From Bradysia coprophila (Eukaryota > Arthropoda > Insecta > Diptera > Sciaridae), in contig NW_023503493.1 in NCBI RefSeq assembly GCF_014529535.1, positions 2,356,001-2,420,000 on the forward strand: 64,000 bases of DNA, written 5' to 3'. The notes below the pieces were generated by a model that ran no database searches, had not been told where the DNA came from, and saw only the letters and a program-made list of their open reading frames with translations. Every line of letters begins with the position of its first letter. The first letter of the stretch is position 1. Below are positions 9,466 to 21,409 of this stretch, one piece after another. The translations under genes and the position numbers were made by a program.

Positions 9466-11140
9466 CGTACGTTTTCAATAAAATTTAAATTCGTGTGAAT
9501 TGCGGCCCTCGCTGCGATTTGGCCGCAAACTTCACACTCGTTGATTTCTGTTCTATTTATTCGGTTTTGTTTACAAGGCAAAGTCACATAACAAGAAAAA
9601 TACTATTGAAATAGATACAACAATTCTGTTAGCAACATCAGCTTGTTCATTGGACCAACATAATCTATCGTAGAACCTAACCTCAGGAATACATTCCATT
9701 CTACACCAAACATTTTTTTGAAAATCGGTTGAGCTTTGCTCCAGTTATCGTGTTAACTAAGGGCACAAAATTTTAACATTTAACGTTTTTTCATCATATT
9801 TCCATACATTTTTAGTCACAGTGAACGTGTTACGTGCGGTGTATTTTCTTCTCTAACACCCATGACTTACAGTCAAGGGAATAAATACAAATTTCGGAGT
9901 GTTGTGTTGCTGATATCCAGCCTATACATCGTTCACAGTATAATAAGTACCAAAGCGATGTGTAAATCTTTGTCACCCTAATGGTAAATCGTGTGAATCA
10001 GCTCCGCTAAAATTTTTGTTAATTCAAGCTCAATTTAAACAAAAAACATTTTCTTTCTAAATACCAGTTCTTATATCTAAGTCTATTTACTCCAGTTGTT
10101 TTGTGTTCGGATTCTGTTTTTATCAAAAAGCTGCAAGTTATATTGTATGCATAGCTAAAAGGTTTTTTTGTTCGTTGCTATGGCAAATACCCCAGTAGAA
10201 ATAAAAATTGAATTGAAATCGTTTACAGTCACCCAATTACATTATGACTACGGGATTGTAGGATGCTTTACTTTTACATCCTACACACGTCCCACATTCA
10301 ATTGAACCAACGAATTCAGTTTCATTTTTGATTTTGTCGATTGGCACCATTGACATGCAACAAGGGGTTAGTTCTCATTATCTGCTTGTGGTTAAATCTA
10401 GGAATCCGAACGAGTTCACCGAGCTATCACACGTTATAGTGCTTACGATTTGGCTGTGATATTGAATTTCAAAATTCTGGTTTTTGTACGACAATGAGCA
10501 AAATTTCGTTTTTCCAGATAACAAGCACTACTGACCATTTAATTCGAAAAGAAGAAGACACCGAGGAATTGCGCTGTGGGCCGTGCTAACACTTCTCCCA
10601 GTGTTGGTGAAGTGCTTAGGTGATCTTCTCTTTGATTTTTGTTTTTCGTTAGTTCTAATGTTCCTTTTTGTTTTTTTGTTTTTTCAGATTAGTGGCCATT
10701 GCTTTTGTTAGTGTTAGTGTCAGTATTTTCCGTTTGTTTGATTTTCAGTTTTAGTGAGAGTGTTTGTGAAGTTTACTGTTGTGAGTTTTTGTGCAAAAGT
10801 GAACGAATGTGTGAATGGATCTGTGCGTGAGCCGGTGGGTTGAGGTTTGAATTTGTTATTTCATTAAAATGTTGATTATTGTTCTTCTTTTTGGTTTCAT
10901 TTGTTTGCTTGATTTTTACAAAAGGTTTACCCTCCCTACCGTAGAGCGCATACAATAACAAAACCAATTTTGAAAATAAAATCAAAATTTGTGAAAAATA
11001 AAATGAAAAAGACAAAGCTTCAATGTCCATGCATCCGCTTCATTTTAACAATAATGAAAAATAAGAAACAAAGTACAAGTCACCGATCGAGTTGCGGCTG
11101 AAGTAGATAAGAAAACAAGATAAGAGTCTACTCTCAAAGT
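9466..11140. repeat. Copy of the 8540-9230 unit lacking 310 bp, then gene-free sequence
   Basis: 9920-10390 matches 8430-9180 but joins GGCAAATACCCC directly to AGTAGAAATAAAAATTG, skipping what corresponds to about 8688-8998. A hairpin with TTCGTGTGAATTGCGGCC...GGCCGCAAACTTCACACTC is near 9490-9545. The rest (10390-11140) is AT-rich with T runs, and nothing coding is seen. Confidence 0.6.
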
Positions 11141-11164
11141 GACTAAAAGTCGCGTGTTATTCGC

Positions 11165-11371
11165 TTGCCAAAAATTGGATGCACTGCACCATTTCTCATG
11201 AGTTTATTCAACGATCTATCAACCACAAGTACAGTGCGTATGGATACGAGCGAGATAGCAAGAGCAGTAAAAGTTATTTTAAAAGTCAAAACGCATTTGG
11301 ACGGTGGCAAACCGTTGAATGGAAACGTGGATATTGCAGAAAACTTACATTTGAAGCTGTACAAGAAATAA
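11165..11371 (+). CDS. Uncertain 68-codon ORF with a poly(A) signal
   Basis: The ORF has a balanced amino-acid content and is followed after its stop by AATAAA at about 11418 and again at about 11433. No homology is recognised, no clear splice acceptor is visible upstream, and an overlapping frame is also open. It may be a terminal exon of an unseen gene or chance. Confidence 0.2.
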   Translation: MPKIGCTAPFLMSLFNDLSTTSTVRMDTSEIARAVKVILKVKTHLDGGKPLNGNVDIAENLHLKLYKK

Positions 11372-11520
11372 ACTATTTTCAATTATTCACTGTAATCCGT
11401 ACACATCTGACTGGAAATAAATGTATCAAAAATAAACCTTGTGTTTTCTTTTCAGTTTCCTGGGAATCTTCAACTTTATTTAATAAAATTTCTTCTGTTT
11501 CTCATCATACTCTACCCGCT

Positions 11521-11735
11521 TGTGCTCGTCATTCACTCCTCCTGCTCCTCATTCACTCCTCCTGCTCCTCATACACTCCTCTTGCTCCTCATTTATTCCT
11601 TCTGCTTCACATTTATTCCCTTAGCTCCTCTTTACCTGGACCTTCTCGTACTTCTAAAGTTGTCTAATAGAAAAGTCATACTCCTCCTGCTCCTCCAAAT
11701 ACTACTACTGCTCCTCATTATACTCCTCTTTCAAC
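11521..11735. repeat. Pyrimidine-rich minisatellite, about 20-bp unit
   Basis: Units of the type CATTCACTCCTCCTGCTCCT are repeated with growing divergence. The overlapping ORFs rich in Leu and Ser are artefacts of this repeat. Confidence 0.8.
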
Positions 11736-12029
11736 AAAGAAAATTTGAGTTACTTCGGCGATTTCGTTCATTGTACAGCTGAAGCGCAAATAGTCAGAAT
11801 CACAAAAACAAAATAACCTACCCTCTTGAATATTTGAAAAAATCACCAGGTACCGGTCTAAGCTCACCCTATATCATTTCACTTATTCAATCACTGATCA
11901 AAATTAAAATCCAGCGGAACCTCATCATATTGAAGGTGTGATAAGTTCATAAAAGAGGGTGCGCAATATTGTTCTCATTCCGTCACGGTCAATTAGTTTT
12001 TTTTTCGGTGCAATCAGAATGCATTATTA

Positions 12030-12329
12030 TTGCGAGATACAAAAATGACAAAATTGACGAAATCATTTTCATTTATTGCCTCATATTGTGATTTTGACGT
12101 ATCAATAAATATGCAGATGTACCCAGTTTTTTTAATGGCAAGTTTTTTATTGTTTTTTTTCAACATCCTAAAATTTGTATCCAATTATGATACAAATTCC
12201 ACCCATGGAGTGGCTTCTATACTTAACAGAAATTTCCCAATTCTATTTATCCAGAACCATGGAAACTGGCCTGATTCAGGAAAACAGGAGAAAGGCTTAA
12301 CTAGAAACTTAGCTAAGAGAACAAATTAA
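12030..12329 (+). CDS. Hypothetical small membrane or secreted protein
   Basis: This ORF of up to 99 codons may really start at an internal Met near 12111, giving about 72 aa. From there MYPVFLMASFLLFFFNIL is a strong hydrophobic signal or anchor. It is followed by a soluble tail containing FPILFIQNHGNWPDSGKQEK. A weak TATA-like CATAAAAG lies near 11949. No family is recognised and no second copy is seen. The hydrophobic head is the only positive evidence, and AT-rich DNA can produce such heads by chance. Confidence 0.25.
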   Translation: MRDTKMTKLTKSFSFIASYCDFDVSINMQMYPVFLMASFLLFFFNILKFVSNYDTNSTHGVASILNRNFPILFIQNHGNWPDSGKQEKGLTRNLAKRTN

Positions 12330-12341
12330 TCAACAAATCAA

Positions 12342-13095
12342 TCACAGTATATAAAAAATCTCGTCCAACCGTTCGAATTCATTTTCCCTAAACGTTCCCA
12401 TAACACAAGCTGCATTTGAGCGCTGTAAAACAATACCTATTCTTTGTAACGGTTTAGCTTGACGTCTGCTGCTTTTCTTGCCACTGAACCAACCTTTTTT
12501 GAACTAAGACGCAGGTATGACGGCGCTAAGGTGTCAGAACATGTCGCATCCCAGACCAACAGTTGACCATTACACCATGGTATCAATGTGACTCTGTCCA
12601 CTCTTTTCTTATCATCTCTGAACATTCCAGGTGGTTCTCTCATCGATGGAAAATTCGCTGGTGAGCGATGTTTTATATTATTAAATTCAGAATGACGAGA
12701 AAATCTGCCTGCACTATAAAGACAACTTAACCCATGGGTTCCATCTTCACTCACAAACTCACCACACACACACTTGTGACGACTACAAATACCTGTACCA
12801 ACTCTCAATGTGATCGAAATTCGAAACTTTTAGTAACGTACCAATTGATTTCGATGGGAGGGTTGTCAACCAAGAATACGATTCCTTTACTGTTGATGCT
12901 AAGAATCTTGCTTTATCTAACTAATTTTTTGAGAAATTAGCAAGTTATCCCAAGATCTTTGGTTCCACATATGGATAGGAATTTCATCAGAATGACTAAA
13001 CCACTTCTCCAAAGCACGACTGTAGTCGGATGTCATTGTCTCATCTGATAATTGTGGGTACATCGAGGTGACGAGATTGATTTGTCCGTACATAT
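12342..13095 (-). pseudogene. LINE fragment, C-terminal (CCHC and PD...D) half, sense on minus
   Basis: Read on minus from about 13095, the fragment gives QRSWDNLL. It then gives KARFLASTVKESYSWL, the CCHC-like block CSRHKCVCG...GTHGLSC, and EPPGMFRDDKKRVDRVTLIPW with WDATCSDTLAPSYL. Finally comes IVLQRSNAACVMGTF, ending at a stop at 12342-12344. There are frameshifts near 12810-12915 and an internal loss of about 80 codons after NRYKE (about 12440). The same region is better preserved at 39818-40600 and 57800-58290. The RT half of this element is inverted directly next to it (13068-13729), which suggests one insertion event. Confidence 0.8.
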
Positions 13096-13729
13096 ATGAA
13101 GCGTCATTAACAGCTTTGCAAAAGAAAGATGGAGTGATTAGACCAATCGCAGTTGGAAATACTTGGAGACGTATTTCAGCAAAAATTGCATGTCGAAGAG
13201 TGGCCTCGGTATTATCCAATCTGTTCCTACCACACCAACTAGGAGTAGGAATTAGGAATGGCGCAGAAGCTGGCATGCAGCACGCATTTATTATGGATCG
13301 AAACATACGTCCGTTCGAGTGTTTATAAAAATCGACGTGAAGAATGCATTCAATGAACTGAGAAGAGACGCATTGTTACAAAAGGTGAAATCAACGATAC
13401 CAGAAATATACAAGTTTGTTGAACAGTGCTATCGAGTCCCCACAAACGTATATTACAGAGAACATGTTATCTTATACCAAAGAGGAGTCCAGCAAGGTGA
13501 TCCACTTGGACCAGAACTGTTTTGCCTTGTTCTTCAGAATATTATTTCATCCCTAAAAGAATTGGACCTGAATATATGGTATCTTGACGATGGAACAATC
13601 GCCGGTACACCTGATTCCGTTTCGAAAGCACTTCAAGAGATTATAAGCAAAGCAAATGAAATCGGCTTAAAATTGAACCATTCGAAGTGCGAAATGTCAG
13701 TTCTGGGAACAGACCCGAGTGATAAATAA
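13068..13729 (+). pseudogene. LINE fragment, reverse transcriptase domain, sense on plus
   Basis: Two frames joined by a frameshift near 13318 cover RT motifs. The first gives KKDGVIRPIAVGNTWRR and the second gives KIDVKNAFNELRR. The second continues through GVQQGDPLGPELFCLVLQ, the catalytic-site YLDDG at about 13577-13591, and GLKLNHSKCE. This is a non-LTR reverse transcriptase of the same family as the minus-strand fragment at 12342-13095. It is broken and has no start. Confidence 0.9.
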
Positions 13730-14412
13730 CACCCAAAAATTACGTATACTTTTTATACTTTTTTCAAATATTTCATACTGAATCCTAAGCTAGTATTTTC
13801 TGCTGTATGTAAAGCTGTCAGTCTATCATGCATACTTACTTAAGTAATGAGAAAATAGATAGATTGAACTGCAGTAAACATCCCAAAAAGTCACTGGTAG
13901 ACTACATTGTGAGATTGAATGAATGAATAAGGTTGGTATTTACATAGGTGTTCATTTCAGCAGATCTTCATATAAGTAAAAATCAATGAATCGAGACAAA
14001 CGGGATAACTGCAATAACTACATCTCATAGAGTACAACCAATCTCTAGCAAACAAACTCTCAGCTCTCTGTGTCAAATTCACACCTTATTTCTTTGTATT
14101 CTACAAACACTATTCTACATTCGACATTTGGTTGCTAGAGAGGGTATTGGTACAACTCTATAGATATGCTATTCATCTTCAATATTTATGTTTGTCTTCT
14201 CCTCACTTATCCACGTTTTCGAAGAAAATGCAATGACCAAAAAGAGCTCATTCTGAGAGTCCAAACTGGAAGGAGTTGGATACTACCATCATGCGCCATT
14301 TGAGTTTGACAACAATTTTGTTAAAAAATAATTCGAAAAGCTATGTACACTGATACTTTCATTGAATAGGTATTTATTGAAGCTTTTTGGGTGTATTTTA
14401 TACATAAAATTT
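13730..14412. other. Gene-free stretch between LINE fragment and BEN gene
   Basis: The stretch is AT-rich. ACACCCAAAAA at 13731 and TTTTTGGGTGT at 14385-14395 are a weak inverted pair. A minus-strand AATAAA at 14373-14378 may serve the BEN-domain gene that ends at 14413. Confidence 0.4.
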
Positions 14413-17400
14413 TTAATTTTCCTGGACAGATTTTTCCGCGTAGGTAGTTAAATTCGAAATTTTTTTTGTAATAACAGCATTGATCTCCGTTTTGGTAAGT
14501 TTCTTAGTTTTGTTTGCAACAGCGCGAGCATCCATGATATCTAAATATGATAAAGTTGATGGATCTTTCTTCATTAAAGATCTAAAATAGAATTACCATA
14601 AATGAGAGCTAGACGGCGCTTATCTAATGGAGCTGTTGGTTGCCCATTCAAGTCTTTCTTATTTTTGCCTCGTTTTCCAGAGAGTGTGTGCGTCGTTAAG
14701 ACCTCCCGCCCAAAAACGCAAACCAATAAGTTATTGATATATTCGTTATCGGATTTGGCCTTATCTAAAACGGCGCATTGTTTTTTCGTTAGGAAAATGT
14801 TATCTCTGTACATTCTCCCTCCGTCCTATGCCGTTTAAAGTATTTGTGTAAATAAATAAATAAGGAAATATAAAGAATCTGCAACCTTTTCTACGAATAG
14901 GATTTCCGGAACTCGTTCATCGACTGCCACTAGGTAATCTTGTAGAAGTTTATTACGACGATCCGCCTTAGACAACTCTGTTTTTAAGCTCTCGTTTTCG
15001 GATTTTAAATTGATTACTTCCGTCAGTGCGTCATTATATTTCGTGGTAAGCTCATCCAAATTTATAACGACAACGTTTGCCCCACCTTGATAAATATTGT
15101 TTACACAAAAACTCAAAAATTAACCGTAAAAAACATAAAAGATTTTATACTCTCGCAAGGGTAAACTTGTTTCATGGTATTGTTATGCACGGTTCCTTCA
15201 CTTGTATCTGGAGGAGCTACAGAGACTGACGATTTCGTATTATTTGTGGTTTTGGATACGATGAACAGTGACTGCTCGTCTTCCTCTTGCTAATTCATTA
15301 TTGATATTTTAATGCACCGAAACGATCGTTGTATTTTTTTATACCTGAGCATGACTTTCTTCCATTGGATTGTACTGAGGATACTCATAGGTGCCAGCCA
15401 TAATGGAATTACACAACTCATTAAATTCCATACCGAAAGAGGTAGAAGGTATTTCGCACAGGGGTGATATTTGATTTGAGAACGAACCAAATTGTAATGA
15501 GTTTGAAAGTGTTTCCACAATATCATTCTGGTGATATCGCTTTGTATTAACTGACCATTGTAAATACGTTATCGAAATAATACCTTCTCCTCCGTAACAT
15601 TTTTTTCTTGATCGGATACATATTCCAAATGACGCAAAGTGATTACAGACGTTGAAGATTGTGGTTGAAAATTATCCACACTAATCGAATCATCTGCGGA
15701 TAGTGTATTTTCATCTGCCGTGTTTGCATAAACTTCTATGTTTTGCACCGTTTTATAAGATTCTGATTTAAAATCGTTCGCGACTGTTTTCGGTGAACGA
15801 TCCGAGCCAATATCATTTTCATTATTCAATTCCTTCCAGATTTTCATTTAATTAATTTTTGTGATCTTTGAACTATAAACCACGACTTTACCTGTTCTAT
15901 TCCTTCTTTCGGGATATCAGACATAACAAATTCTACCCCATTAGATATAACCCTAGATGTGGTGGACAGCTGAAACGTTTTATCGTTCGAAGTTTCTGTG
16001 GCGAGAATCGGTCTACACGAAAGTTCATCTTTTTGTGCTTCGTTCTGATTCGTATATTTGATTTTCTTTGAAGGTACTGCGACCGACTTGCTTTTCTTAT
16101 GTTTTTTAGGTTTAGGTGGTTCGATTTCCTTTAGAAATTTTGGAATGTAAGCTTAACTATTTGATGTTAAATTCTAAGATGTACAAAGATCTCACCTCAA
16201 CTTCACTACTGTTGTCATCTTCAGGTATTACAATATTAATTGTTGCTTGTGAAACCGGGATAGATGAAGATGGAGTCTGTAATTTGACTTCGTCGATCAA
16301 GTAATCTACGTTCAATGTGTGTGCCTGTGTTTTCAGTAACTTCAATTCTTTATTGACCGATTTTCTGTGCCTCGCTTCCATCTTTCTTATTTCCTCATCA
16401 GTATTTCCTGGCTCTCGAAATTTGTAGGACACAGATTTCAAGCGTCCTTGCATGTATTTTTCGGCTTCGGCCAACGAGTCTATGAATTTAATGTGATAAT
16501 TTAAAAATGCCACCAAAAATCAAAGATAATGCTAAAAATGGCGGATCATATCGATATGGTTTGACATTTGAGCGGTTGGCAACGTTGTCAACAGAAATAT
16601 TGCTGAAGTTCGACCAGTTCGACACAGACATTTGTTTACAAATTTAACTTTGTTTTGTGGTTTCTGCTTAATTTAATGAAAACCAATGAAAACTACATGA
16701 AGAGTGGTTTTACTTTTAAAAGGGCTCATAGTACATCAACTTGTCCAGAGGCCGTATTCGACACAAATTCATCGTTTCGCTAAATAATGGGAAAATAAGG
16801 AATGGAGTATGAATTTTACATGTTTCGGCAACAAGATCGGTAAATCTTCAACATAAATGTGAATAATTCAAAAGATGTAATAAGAAGTAGAGAGGTATTT
16901 CTTTGCCCAACAAGATGCATTGATTATAGTTGATGAAAACCAAATAATATCCCAAAAATAATCAACGAACATAAGTTACGCACAGTACCTAAACAGTACA
17001 GCTGAACATACAGAGCAGAAAGTTTATTTCCATAGTTTGTTTTTGTTTGTTCGGCTGAATTAGGCGATGTGTTACTTATTAAACACGGTCCCTATAATTT
17101 TCTACTTTGACTCATCTAATTATATAGTTCAGACTCAAATTTCTTCCTCATTTTTGGTTCTGCTATTTGGTCTACCACCGATAATTTCTAAAGTCATTTT
17201 TTGTAAAATTCACTAAAAAGTAACATCAAAAGATGTTACTCGTAGAAAAATAAATTCGTATCAAAATAAAATAAGCGATTAGATCTGGAAAGTTTCCTAA
17301 ATATACAAATAGGATACTAACAAGACTTGGTATCCTAGCAAGTGGAAACATTTAGCGAATTCTAAAAATTAGAATTCAATTTTTGAAGGCAATGCGTAAG

Positions 17401-17923
17401 CATTGCTAATAAAGGTCGTAAACACAAAAAACACAAATCAATTAACTGAAGCAAGAGCTCACCCAAAGTTCCTTTGAATGTCAAAGGACAAACGAAGTTT
17501 CGGGATGTCGGACAGGACCTTTGTTAATACGGAGTCAATGCAATGGTAGCAGATGGAGGTTGGTTTTATCGTGTTAAATTTTCCGAGTTGAAAAACATTT
17601 TACGATTTTGTTTATCAAAATCTCACCTGCCAGTTTCACGACAAAAACTTTGAACAGAGCTGGTTCTCCAGTAAAGGTTTTTGAGTATTCACATTTCATC
17701 AATTCTTCTGGAGAATCTTCAAGGTTGTTAGACCAATAGCAGAACACATCTTCAGTTTTACTGTATTGGGGTTTCGGGTGTAATATCCATTTTCTTCGAA
17801 CAGTGAAAACTTTTCCTTGGTCGTACTTCAGTTCTACCACTGCGTATTTCTGTACTATTTAATTTCAAAAATGAGGTCAATTTCGACTCATTTTAAAAAC
17901 AAGAACTTACATTCGTCGTCCAT
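14413..17923 (-). CDS. BEN-domain protein, ten exons, probable transposon accessory gene
   Basis: Exons on minus are 17923-17911, 17854-17627, 16479-16196, 16128-15892, 15832-15584, 15527-15345, 15286-15151, 15085-14886, 14825-14597 and 14540-14413. All junctions are GT-AG and in phase, giving about 628 aa. The N-terminal module (KYAVVELKYDQGKV...KWILHP...CYWSN) resembles the N-terminus of other insect BEN-type proteins. The middle is low-complexity and lysine/serine rich. Residues about 444-510 form a leucine-rich coiled coil. Exon 9 (about 511-586) is a BEN domain with LLVCVFGREVLTTHTLSGK and PLDKRRLALIY; BEN domains bind DNA and protein. The gene starts 122 bp after the stop of the transposase gene on the same strand. 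One intron (17626-16480) is about 1.1 kb, while the others are 55-80 nt. I saw no stop or frameshift. Which cellular or transposon lineage it comes from is inferred. Confidence 0.8.
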
Positions 17924-18045
17924 TCTTTTTGATAATGTATTCGCAATCTAAAAAAACTACGATTTTTCAAAAGTCAAGGACTACTCACAAAGAGTACCAC
18001 ACTTTTACAAGAAACAGTTTTATTCTCGAAAATATTGATAGAGTC

Positions 18046-20829
18046 CTAGTCACATTCGTACTTGTTGGGCAGACTTGTTATAAAAGTTTCTTTCAAAGTT
18101 GAAATGAGTATAAGTTTCTGTTCTATATTTTCGGCAAGAACCTTTTCAAAAACAGGCTCATTCTTTATGCTGACCTTTTTGATATGCGAAGGAAAGTGTG
18201 GTACTGGTTCAATGTCCAGAATTTTGACAAGCAGAAATACTGCCTCGTTTTCCTTAAAAATTAGACTTATTTTACCCACACGTTCATCTTTTAACATGAC
18301 CATAGTGTCATCCGTTTGTTTAGCTTTTTTGTAGCTTGCACTAAGGAAGATGTCATTGCCGTAAAATAACTTATAATAAGCTTCAACATAATCTAAGTTT
18401 TCCAGCTGGAGTAATGACCTCTCAATTGGCGTCAGCTTGTGTTTGTGAGGGCTTCCAAACAAAGTAATTTGACCTATAAGGGAACTTGTGTTTTTAAAGC
18501 TATTTTTTGATATTCATAACTAGCAACAGTTGGTTTTACTTCAGCTGGTCCCTATTCCATTGTTAGCTCAGGTGAAGCAAAACCAGCTGTTGCAAGGTAT
18601 ACATAACAAAAACGTAAGGACTCTACCTATTTTTTCGCTCTTTTTAATTCTCATGCTTTTCATTCTCTCAATGTAATTGAAGGTTGATGAAGTAGATTCG
18701 CATATGTTTCTCAAACGATTAAGTGAATTGTTGAACTCATATTTTGAAACAATTTGATGTTCAACATCTGTCGTCCCGTTAACATGTTTCACAAGTGACC
18801 CGTTGTTACTTTCAAAGTTAAAATTCGAATAGGCCCAGAGAGGGCCACAATCTTCTACACATTTCGGAACGTGTTTGAGTAAGTGGACGTTATGCATCAT
18901 ATTCTCTTCTCCGTACAGTTTTTCAAATTGAGCAACAAAAGTAAATAAGTTTTTCGTTGCTTTGTTTCGCTCGAGTTTTGTGATTTTTGATTTTAAAAAT
19001 ATAAATATTGCCTCCGAAAATAGTGTAAAATGGTTCAAGTATACTGACTTTAAAATTCCGTTAAGGCATGGAACTGCATAATAAAGTAACCAGTACTTAA
19101 GTTCGTGCGCTTTCCAATATTCTTTTTCTTCAATTGATCTCGGTTTTATTGAAAACGTTTTGATGGGTGCGATATTTCCCAAATTTTTATTGACTATCTC
19201 CGCTCCTCGGGGTGTGATGTAGTACTTTTCTCTGTGATTATTAGAGTCGAACCATAGACACAATAGTAGTTTTACAACACCTATGGCGAAAGGTTTATAT
19301 TATACAGAGAAATGTGTTGTATCTGTAAGTTTGGTATACCTTCGAGGACACAATGCAGATAGTCTATGACGGTGCCTCTTATTAAATCAAATTCTTTGAA
19401 TCCAAACATCGGTGAAATTCCTACTACACCCAAGCCAGCTTGTCCCGTCGATATAAGTAAGTTGATTAGTGATAACGTGCCTGAATGTGTCCTTTGAGTA
19501 TGTTCCTCATCTGATTCTGTGTATTTGCTCGATGTGGAACTCCCTACCATAAATCCCGGATGATGACAATAGGAACATCCGAACTCTCCATTAAATTGCT
19601 TAAATTTTAAAACTTTACTTTTCGCAGGTAAGTCAGCAGTGAAGAGTAAGACACGAACGGTCACAGTTTTAATTGAATCGCTCGTTTTGACAACAATTTT
19701 TCTTTCGTCGAGATCATTCATTTCCTTAATTAGTGGCTTGAAATACAGCTCAAAACAGGGATCTGATCCAAACCATATTCCTGATAATAGTATGTTTTCT
19801 TGCTTGTATCTTTTAGACGGTGGGACCTCATTAATTATCCATTGTATTGGCCATAAACTTGCTTTTCGTTTTGATTTAAATACTCTGACGCCATCTGTAT
19901 TCATTGTTAATGTAACCAACGGAACGTCGCCAACTTTCTTTCGCAAGGATTTGTACACTTCGCCATCAAAAATGTCTGCAATATCACCTGCCTCTGAATT
20001 TGGATGGTAATTCAAAATTCCAATATCTCCATAAATTTTTTTTTCGATCTGTTCTCTTAGAGGCAGTTCCATAAAAAAGTGACCATCATTCATTTTCTTT
20101 AGCGAATATTCAGTTTCACATACAGCACAAATATCAGGACTTCCATCGGTTTCATTTCTGTTGTCTTGAACTGATTTTAAATTTTCGTAAGTATCAATGT
20201 ACACCATGCATTTTTTGCAGTAGAAATGGATTGATGGAGTGCGCTGATTTGGACCAAAGCACTTTTTAAATAGGTATTTTGTTCTCGGTAAATTGGAATC
20301 ATCACCCAGTATATTGTGAAATAGTTTTAAAAGATCTTCGAGGGCGACCCAAGTCAGATGGTGTTGAAGGAAATATGCAAGGATCATAGTTATAGCGTCT
20401 GCCGTTTTGCATTCCAGTTTCGGATGAATCAGCTGATCAGAAATAGCATGAAAAATGTCATCAGTCTCATCATTCAATACTTCAACTTCAATATTGTCCT
20501 CATTCATAAGTTCAACATTTTTTGTTCCTCCATCTACAAACGCAGCCCCGTTCGTTGTATCTTCAAAATAATAAGTCACAAATTAAAAATCGATTGATCG
20601 ATGAAAACTTGCTTTTTTAACCTGGATTTGCAGAATTGTTACTATTCAATTGATCAATATTTCGACGTTGCATTCTGAAGCTGGGCTTGGTGGTTTCTCT
20701 TTTTATTTTCTAATAAAATAAAATTTCCAGTTTCACGGTTCATTTCATTAAAATTTATTATATTAAAACCTTCGCCATATATTTTGTAAGAGGACTATCA
20801 TCATCTGGCTCTAAATATCGTTTGTACAT
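18046..20829 (-). CDS. tnp2-like (Transposase_21, CMC/EnSpm type) transposase, five exons, apparently intact
   Basis: Exons on minus are 20829-20770, 20709-20622, 20560-19340, 19280-18627 and 18473-18046. All introns are GT-AG, in phase and 59-153 nt, giving about 816 aa. A Cys-rich N-part has C-x2-C at about 164-167 and 194-197. The tnp2 core follows: LTMNTDGVRVFKS (acidic D at about 272), PIQWIINEVPP, IWFGSDP, LFTADLPAKS (D at about 359) and GEFGCSYCHHPG. Then come FDLIRGTVIDYLHCVLEGVVK across the exon 3-4 junction, and a C-terminal part typical of the insect and cnidarian relatives. The family cuts and pastes DNA in the nucleus. The two Asp are proposed catalytic residues by position in the family. 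Minus-strand AATAAA at 18019-18024 follows the stop. No lesion is visible, so the element may be young or the gene domesticated. Confidence 0.87.
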
Positions 20830-21008
20830 GTTTAAAGATTTTTTGTGACAAGATTCGAGTGTTCGTTACGACGAATATTTGATGACTGTTCCATGTTAGA
20901 ACTTATTTCACGTTCTTATTTCATTTTAAGATTCTCAATGTTAAGTAGAGTGTTTTACATTCTCAACAGCATTATTAGGAATAAGAATATTTTACAATAT
21001 GATATAAT

Positions 21009-21293
21009 ATGGATCGTTCTACGTCTTTTTTCGGTGGGTTTTGTACTCGGGAATCGGAAAAAATTCGAAATGATTTGTACGTACATTTTGATTCAATTGC
21101 TGAAGGAATTCAAATTATGAAAATCGAAAACGAATTCTTGTTGGGAAGTCCCCTTACCGAAGCCGCGTCGAAAATCTGTCTGGAAAAGAAAACAATTGAA
21201 TTAAAGAATCTGGCAGAAAAATTGAAACATATAAGCAGGCACAGCGCATATTATCTTCTCCTTAGAATGCCATGTGATGATTCAACTGTTTAA
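21009..21293 (+). CDS. Unrecognised 94-codon ORF divergent from the transposase
   Basis: The ORF starts with ATG at 21009, 180 bp from the transposase start and on the opposite strand. It has normal amino-acid composition and a helical, charged middle (CLEKKTIELKNLAEKLKH). No domain is recognised. Its position suggests a third transposon gene sharing a two-way promoter, or a remnant exon. A second overlapping frame (20845-21120) looks like a shadow. Confidence 0.35.
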   Translation: MDRSTSFFGGFCTRESEKIRNDLYVHFDSIAEGIQIMKIENEFLLGSPLTEAASKICLEKKTIELKNLAEKLKHISRHSAYYLLLRMPCDDSTV

Positions 21294-21341
21294 GTCTTTC
21301 GAACAAAATTTTCATTTGGTCGTGTATCGTGAACAAAAGAA

Positions 21342-21403
21342 CTGTCACGCAAACGGAGTGGAAATTGAATTTATTTCAATTTTTTACTCCGTTTACGTGA
21401 CAG
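21342..21403. repeat. Imperfect hairpin with AAACGGAGT arms
   Basis: CTGTCACGCAAACGGAGT and ACTCCGTTTACGTGACAG are near-perfect reverse complements around about 26 bp. A third AAACGGAGT lies at about 21446. The hairpin sits just outside the ORF at 21009-21293, where a transposon end could be. Confidence 0.6.
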
Positions 21404-21409
21404 TAGCTT

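Noticed and set aside
11441..11782. Leu/Ser-rich ORFs near 11.5 kb
   Set aside because: They result from the CTCCTGCTCCT minisatellite.
13731..14395. ACACCCAAAAA inverted pair as terminus of the BEN/transposase element
   Set aside because: Only 11 bp, no matching copy found near 20.8-21.6 kb, and the pair encloses only non-coding sequence on one side of the genes.
15290..15526. Separate 78-aa ORF on minus near 15.4 kb
   Set aside because: It is another frame over exon 6 of the BEN gene; the exon in its proper frame joins both neighbours in phase.
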